64,000 nt of DNA, taken from Mactra quadrangularis. Lineage: Eukaryota; Mollusca; Bivalvia; Venerida; Mactridae. Below, piece after piece: positions 57,814-64,000 of the stretch. Location of the stretch: contig CM046295.1 in NCBI GenBank assembly GCA_025267735.1, forward strand, positions 15,955,592 through 16,019,591, given 5' to 3'. Position 1 is the stretch's first letter. Every line of letters begins with the position of its first letter. Below the pieces are notes generated by a model. The model made no database searches. It was not told where the DNA came from and saw only the letters and a program-made list of their open reading frames with translations. Both the position numbers and the translations under genes were made by a program.

Positions 57814-60612
57814 CCCGGTGAAATGAAATTCATGAAATCATGCATTTTTTTTTTCATCACCATTATGAATTATTCATGAACTGTTCTTCATTACTTCTTA
57901 ATCTGACTTCATGAAGTTTTATGCATGAAGTGTCATTTGGTCCACTTCATGAAGATATCAAGCATTATTGACAATTTAAAAAAATTCTTGAAATATTCAT
58001 GAAGTAGTAGAAGAATTAATCAAGATTTTTCCATGAATGAAAATTTACCGACATAATTCAAGAAAAATTCTTGAAAAAAGAAGATGAACATTTTCTGTAC
58101 TGTTTTATAATATTTATTTCTGAAAACATTCATAACTCACAGTTCCTGACAAAAAGTCATGAATATTTTATAATATTTCTATAACTACAATACTTGAAAT
58201 CTTCTTAAGAAAATTGACCTTAAAATACACATGTAGATGAATAGTGTATCAAAAATGATTGATATACATTGTAAAATAGCTTGGCATTTATCAATGGTTC
58301 ATAAAATGTGTATGGTGATCCTTAAAAATGTAACTAACAGGCCCAGTACTTAAATGCATTCAGGGGAAACTACTGTGTATTTAATAAATATAATGTAAAC
58401 ACATTTGGACATGTTTTGTTTTTATCGTTCCCATGAATAACTTCAACAAGCATGGTTGCCTTGTTTCCCGCTCAACATTTTAAAAAGGAAAATTTTACCA
58501 AGAGTGGAAATAAATTAAGAGATCTGTTGTCATCATCAGCTACTATAAGATGCAAAGATTATATAGACATCTATGTACTTTAAAAATCTGCTACATTAGC
58601 TAAGGCAAGTAAGGTTTTAACTTCAGTGTACATATTTTCGGATAGCAAATTTTCGGATAATCTTTTTTTTAAATTCCTTATAATGATACACTGTTCTAAT
58701 AAAAAGATGCATGTTATTATGACCTAGTAGGTCTATTTAAATTTCCTATGAAAATTATTAATTTTGTGGCACTGTGGTAATGAACTGTGAGCTAGATTAA
58801 TAAACTGCAATTCATGAAGTATTCATAAATTAAAGAACTATCCCTGTGGCATCGGTTTTCGACGATGTAAGGAAAAGTCGGCCAATATGAATAAATGAAA
58901 CAAAATATCAAATTGATTTACTTGTTAACCCTTTGATCAAGTAATAATTAGCCCAACAAACAACATAAACATTAATTCCCTCCGTTTATGGCGTCATTTA
59001 TTACATAAGAGTTAATTCCCTTGAAAATCGTTAGTTGGGCATTGCATCATCTGATTTCGCCGAACTGTAGTCCTTTGTCTAAAAAGTCACACTGTGCAAA
59101 ATTAAAAACGCGACAAGCTATCATCGGTGGACTAAACGTTCAACTTAACATTTATTCGGGAGTTTAAACAGTTTTTTACAAATTTAAATCATTTAAACAA
59201 CCGTATATCTCGTGAAATTTCACGATAATTTTATTTGAAGAGGCGGAGACAAAAGACTATTGCACTCATGGCACAAAAAGTTATAACCCCTTCGTAGCAC
59301 TTTCATTCTTGTGAAAAATAATAATAAATGGACCAGCCGAATACACCTGATACATTTGCCTCAATTAAATATATACAAATATGGTTTCTAGTGAATGTTT
59401 GTTGAGGTGAAATTGGTGCAATCAATACACTTTTTGTCTAAGGCATCTGACCCATTGAGCATAAGGAACCGATGAAACTTAGTCACGTTTAAAGAGTTGT
59501 GCAGTATACCACATGTTTCATTTATCATGTGATCTGTGTTGTAAACAGTAGGGCATGTCCGAGGACAACTGTCAAAATTTATCAGACGTATGAATTAGCG
59601 AGGCAGATTGAAAATAAAGATGCTTCATTTGGTAATAGTAAAATTACGCAAAAATCAATGTATTGAAATATAATTCGTAAATAAATCACTTTTCCAACGT
59701 TTATTTGGAATGTTTTTATGCATTTCGGCAATTATTCTCCTTTGGCGTCGAAATAACACGTGACCGGATCCGCGCATGCCTGAATTATGTAAATAAACCG
59801 GAAATTCATAGTTCGGCGAAATCAGATCCTCGTCGAAAACAGATGCCGTCAGGATACCTGCTGGGTGACATCAATAAGTTTTTCACTAAAGATCTTATCA
59901 TGTTTATGCAGAGCTAATTGATCAAACTTTTTAGATTAACTTGATTGGTTATGTTTTTCCTTTTTTCTTAGAACTACCAACTTTCATTCAACACTTCATT
60001 ACTGTTGTTCACCTCATAAGTTTTGATCATCAAATAATCTCATCATAAACACTTCTTGTTTTAAGAATGTTTCACATATGTTCTATAATAAAGATCAAAC
60101 TTTATTTTTGATATAAACAAATAAATACTACATGATTATTTCAGGAAATAGTGTGAAGTGAATTTTAATAATGTACTAAGATAATGTTTTGTATTATTCA
60201 TGAAATATTCAGGAAAAGCACAAATATGGTCATGATTTGTTAAGAATATTTATTCTTGAAGTGTTCATGAAAAAAACATGAAGTGCAAATGAGACATTAA
60301 AATAAAGAACAAAATAATGCATGAATTTTTCATGAAGTACTTTTCCAGAATTTTTTCTTGCATTCTTCATGAAGATCAATAAATAAATACTTCATGAATT
60401 CTTCATGAACACAGGCAATGCTTAATTTCATGCATTTGTAATGCATTAACAACTTCATGAATAATTCATGAATCTGTTATCATGAGTGAATGATGCATTT
60501 GTCTCATTTGCAGTTCATGTTTTTTCCATGAAGACTTCATGAAGTTGCCCCTTGAAGAAATCATGAATATTTCATGAATTCTTCATGAAAAATGAGAATC
60601 CATTTCGCCGGG
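57814..60612. mobile_element. 2.8-kb element with subterminal TTCATGAA palindrome arrays
   Basis: CCCGGTGAAATG (57814-57825) and CATTTCGCCGGG (60601-60612) are inverted (11 of 12). Left (to about 58000) and right (from about 60195) subterminal zones are full of TTCATGAA palindromes, at least 5 and 10 respectively. No transposase frame is visible. Confidence 0.6.
58848..59847. repeat. Nested two-part inverted repeat
   Basis: GGCATCGGTTTTCGACGATG (58848-58867) pairs with 59828-59847 (18 of 20). ATCTGATTTCGCCGAACT (59049-59066) pairs perfectly with 59810-59827. The two arms touch on the right but are 181 bp apart on the left. Confidence 0.8.
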
Positions 60613-62670
60613 AGTGTTTTGGGCAAAATGTAGCAATATTATAAAAACTGGAAAATTTTGAATCTGCCTCCTTTGTCTCAATTAATTATCATGTTAAGAA
60701 TTATGAAATTAAATATATGCACCAAAATAATTGATTAAACAAAAATAAATACTGAGTTATGAATAAATACAGTTTCTTTTTGGAAAATATGTGAAATAAA
60801 ACTATTATGAGTCAATGAAAATTATCAATATAGCTTTACTATATAGGAAGTTAATTATTTTTGGTTTTGCCTGCTGTTCATTTTTCTAACCTCATAATGA
60901 ATATATGTGTTTAAAGAACAATTGGATTTAATCTATGTTTCATGCTTTTTACCCATGTGTATCCATACAAATGTTTGTATCTCCTATGCAGTAATAAAAA
61001 GCCACAAATTTGAGTTCCAAATTACACTAGTTATTGTAGTGTTTTAGAAAAAAAAATGCGTGATGGGTGAATGCTTTACTTTGCTATAACAGTTTAAATG
61101 TAGTGCACAAGTTATCTAAGAATTTATTTTAGCCTAAAATATTGATAATTAAAAGCATGGTGAAGAATTAAAATAATAATTTTTTGTTAGGCATTCTAAC
61201 ACATTTTCCAAAATGTTGGTATTGATTCATTGTTGTTGGGTTTTTTTTACATCAATAAGTATTAACCGCACTCTAGACTTTATATTTGTATTCGACAAAA
61301 AGTATAAAAAGCATTGGAAGGAGATAGATTTGTCTGTACCTTTTCAAGATACTTACTCCAAAATTTGGATTTCTCGTAATAGTTCAGTTTAGGACTTCAA
61401 ATACTGAGAACTATTCAATAGCTTGCATTAATGGTCACATTTCTGCCAAAATTGGTTCTAAACAAGTATTTTTTCAGACTTGTTTTTTTTTCACCTTTGC
61501 TTGTTCTCTTTTCCCAGAGCTATCATATGTGTTAAGGTATCCAGAGCTGCAGTGGTCTTACTTTAACACTTATGTCTCGGACAGTCATCAATATTTTGCC
61601 CTAAGTGTACTGGTCACATACTTTTTCGCTTAAAACTTCCTTACTTGATTAAGTCTTATATTTTAAATGATGGGAATTAATGTATGCCCCACTGACAGTT
61701 GAATAAAGTTTGCTAATACTTTTCATTGAAACAGTACATGTTTATTTGTATTCAACTGTCCATGGCACATACATTTACCCTGCTTTTTTACATTGATGTC
61801 AATAACTTTTTTGTTGAAAGTAAGATTGAGCATACTGTAGTGAGTATTTAACTCCATTGAGCTACTGTATGCTCCACTGGTAGTTTAATAAAGTTTTGCA
61901 ATACTGCAGGAAAAAAAAACCTTTATTGAAATTTCAGAAAGACTATTGCTATAGCCTACTCTTATTGAGTGATAAAATAAATTTCTAAAAGATATTTTAC
62001 ATGTGTGTACATTTAACAAATAAAACATGGCCTCAAGTGCAGTATGCAAATTAAGTCTGGTTAGTCAGACATTGGAGCTGGGGTGAGTATCTGAGTACTT
62101 GGATATTCACGGTTTTGACAGAAAATCAAGTACTTATATTTGTCACGTCTGAAATCGTTTGATCCCTATCTAGTTTTGGAAAACAATGAAAGAACATTTT
62201 CAGCTTAATTACACCTAAAAAAGTCTCAATACTAATATAGCTCTAGTTTGCAGCTGAGAGCCATATACCTTCCTTAGTCTAAACCAGTCCATAAACTTAC
62301 ATATTGTCCATCAAGCCCATGTTTTATTTGTTATATTACCCCAAATCTAAATATTTTCACCCATTTTTGATGTCATTTTCACTATAATTTGCTTTCAAAT
62401 TATAATCTTATATGTACAGTGTGTGAACTATCACAAGCCTTTGTCAGATTTTTTATTATTTTCAAGAAATTACAGCAATAAAATATAGCTCTATTTTTCA
62501 TATTACATTTTTGTGAATCATTTAATGTTACAAGGCAATAATCGTGGATTTTAATAATTTCACAAACTGCATAAATAAAATTTAAAGAGACAAATTGAAT
62601 CGTTTAGTAGTGGGTCTGTTTGCAATTTATAGACTGGATAACATGATAAAGAGTCTGTATAAGAATCAGT
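60613..62670. other. Unassigned stretch with MITE-end fragments
   Basis: CACTGACAGTTGAATAAAG (61690) and TTCAACTGTCCATGGCACAT (61751) are inverted ends of the family at 49164. A further decayed end lies near 61865. No exon is supported. Confidence 0.45.
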
Positions 62671-62681
62671 GACTGGGTAGC

Positions 62682-63037
62682 CGCATTCGGAACACCCTCG
62701 ACCTTTCATAAATTAATAATCTCGGAAGGATTCGTGGGGGGTCTTCACCGGATTTTGGTGATTTTACTACCTACGCAAGGCGAAGCACGTAACGGTTACA
62801 CAAAATAGTTCTTGTAGTATACACTCAGATCTTTGTCTAAACATATTTATTTGTTTTAAATTGAACCAAATATTGTTAATCGGTACCATGGAAATGAGTA
62901 ATTTCAAATTTACGGACTAAAAACGAAACTTCGGTCATCGCCTAAACGATCGTGTACTTGTTTACATAGTTTCAAAATGGCGCCTAAATATGTCCGAGGT
63001 TATTCTGAGTAGCGAATGGCCGAGGATGTTCCGAATG
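62682..63037. mobile_element. 'CATTCGGAACA' hAT-like MITE, intact copy with target duplication
   Basis: Inverted ends CATTCGGAACACCCTCG and CGAGGATGTTCCGAATG. Identical 8-bp flanks TGGGTAGC at 62674-62681 and 63038-63045. The right end contains AAAATGGCGCC, a YY1-like core. Confidence 0.88.
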
Positions 63038-63237
63038 TGGGTAGCTGGTCTGTACACAATTTATCGACTGGATGACGTCATTTTAAATAAAGAAGGGCAT
63101 ATACCATTGAGTAATAATAATAATAATATATTATTTTTATCATTTTAGGATGTCAACCAGAGGATGTGATGTACAAATATATTGACGTATGAAAGCAATG
63201 TGATTCAAGTTTCACAAGGATTTTGACTAGTTGAATA

Positions 63238-63501
63238 ATGAAGAGAAGACAAAAGCTAAGATATTTATATTATTTTTATGTATTTTGTATTCCTATAAGT
63301 CTGATGGCAACCCTTTTTATTTACCTGAATATAGACTTGCGTGATGAATGTTTAATTTTGAAATTAAGTGATATTATAAGTTGCTGCCCTCGTCTGTTGA
63401 GTACTTTGATTCAAGATTTCTATGAAAGCAAACTGTCTCAGATCACAGCTGATCTTCAACTGTTGATCTTATACATATTTATAATATTTATATATATGTA
63501 A
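63238..63501 (+). other. Small open frame, coding status doubtful
   Basis: 87 codons start MKRRQKLRYLYYFYVFCIPI, a basic stretch plus one hydrophobic segment like a signal anchor, then a low-complexity Leu/Ile end. An acceptor-like TTTTAG lies at 63144-63149 upstream, and AATAAA follows at about 63690. There is no recognised domain and no continuing exon; chance or a non-coding transcript end is as likely. Confidence 0.2.
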
Positions 63502-63654
63502 GAGACCAAGAGATGAAGATCACCTGTGTCTCAGACTAGCTTACTGAGACTGGTTTGTTATTCCATATTTTTATATAGAGTAACATTCTAGTCTTGAATA
63601 TCTATATTTGATTGATAACTTTGTAAATTTTCATTTGTATTTAATTGAATTTGA

Positions 63655-63715
63655 GAGCTGAATGAAACTCTGTTGTGATTCCATTTGAAAATAAAGGGAG
63701 TTACAATAGTGTTTT
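63655..63715. repeat. Short dispersed repeat shared with 33235-33285
   Basis: Both carry GAAACTCT, then ATAAAGGGAGTTACAATAGT and GTTT. Confidence 0.6.
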
Positions 63716-64000
63716 GTTCTGCTCTTGATTTAAGATACATTGTATACTTAATATGAACACAAACCACCTGATTAACATTTAGTTAATTTGGTGGTTTTTG
63801 TTTGTTTGTTACAACACATCAAGAACATTATTCTAGAACTTGATAAAGTCTTTTATCTGATTTTTCTAAAAAATTGTGTGTAGATAATGCTTTTGGAAAT
63901 TTAATGATTGTAGATATTTATTAAAGGGAGATAACTACGTATTTAATCTATAGAATAGTTATATACTGATTACCTCCCTTTAATCAGTATCGATCATTTC

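Overview
This is eukaryotic nuclear DNA, AT-rich and intron-rich, with short exons in a dense bed of transposon debris. The mix points to a marine mollusc or another lophotrochozoan. It has several tRNA-headed SINE families and a GTCC-microsatellite element like the bivalve 'pearl'/Helentron-associated repeats. It also has hAT-type and Tc1/mariner-type MITEs and LINE scraps. No species call is possible by eye.

Layout. (1) 1-1566, + strand: the last three coding exons of an F-box/LRR-type protein. (2) 1567-4937: 3' UTR/intergenic DNA with satellite-like arrays built from a SINE tail, then a MITE, then six CACGTG E-boxes just before the next gene. (3) 4938-10566, + strand: a complete eight-exon gene for a Gfo/Idh/MocA oxidoreductase, most like myo-inositol 2-dehydrogenase (337 aa; one GC-AG intron). 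(4) 10567-22040: gene-poor, with hAT-like MITEs, a 73-bp-arm palindrome, a 2.3-kb inverted-repeat element, a dead LINE and several minisatellites. (5) 22041-39622, + strand: a five-exon gene for a four-pass membrane protein with a roughly 1,050-residue disordered tail carrying PPxY; the four-pass core resembles FAM189/ENTREP proteins. (6) 39623-44325: intergenic. (7) 44326-48663, - strand: a five-exon leucine-rich-repeat gene resembling LRMDA (C10orf11). Its first intron has a perfect U12-type ATATCCTT donor. (8) 48664-64000: no confident coding gene. It holds a 33-bp minisatellite of about 41 copies, a possible CRE/CCAAT promoter near 52.4 kb, a 2.8-kb inverted-repeat element full of TTCATGAA palindromes, and a clean MITE at 62.68-63.04 kb.

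The four genes have no evident shared pathway; they look like ordinary neighbouring metazoan loci. The most unusual content is the U12-type intron, the E-box array, the nested transposons that leave datable empty sites, and minisatellites that sit against exons. Exons were assembled by eye from splice signals and reading-frame continuity. All family assignments rest on recognised motifs, not on searches.
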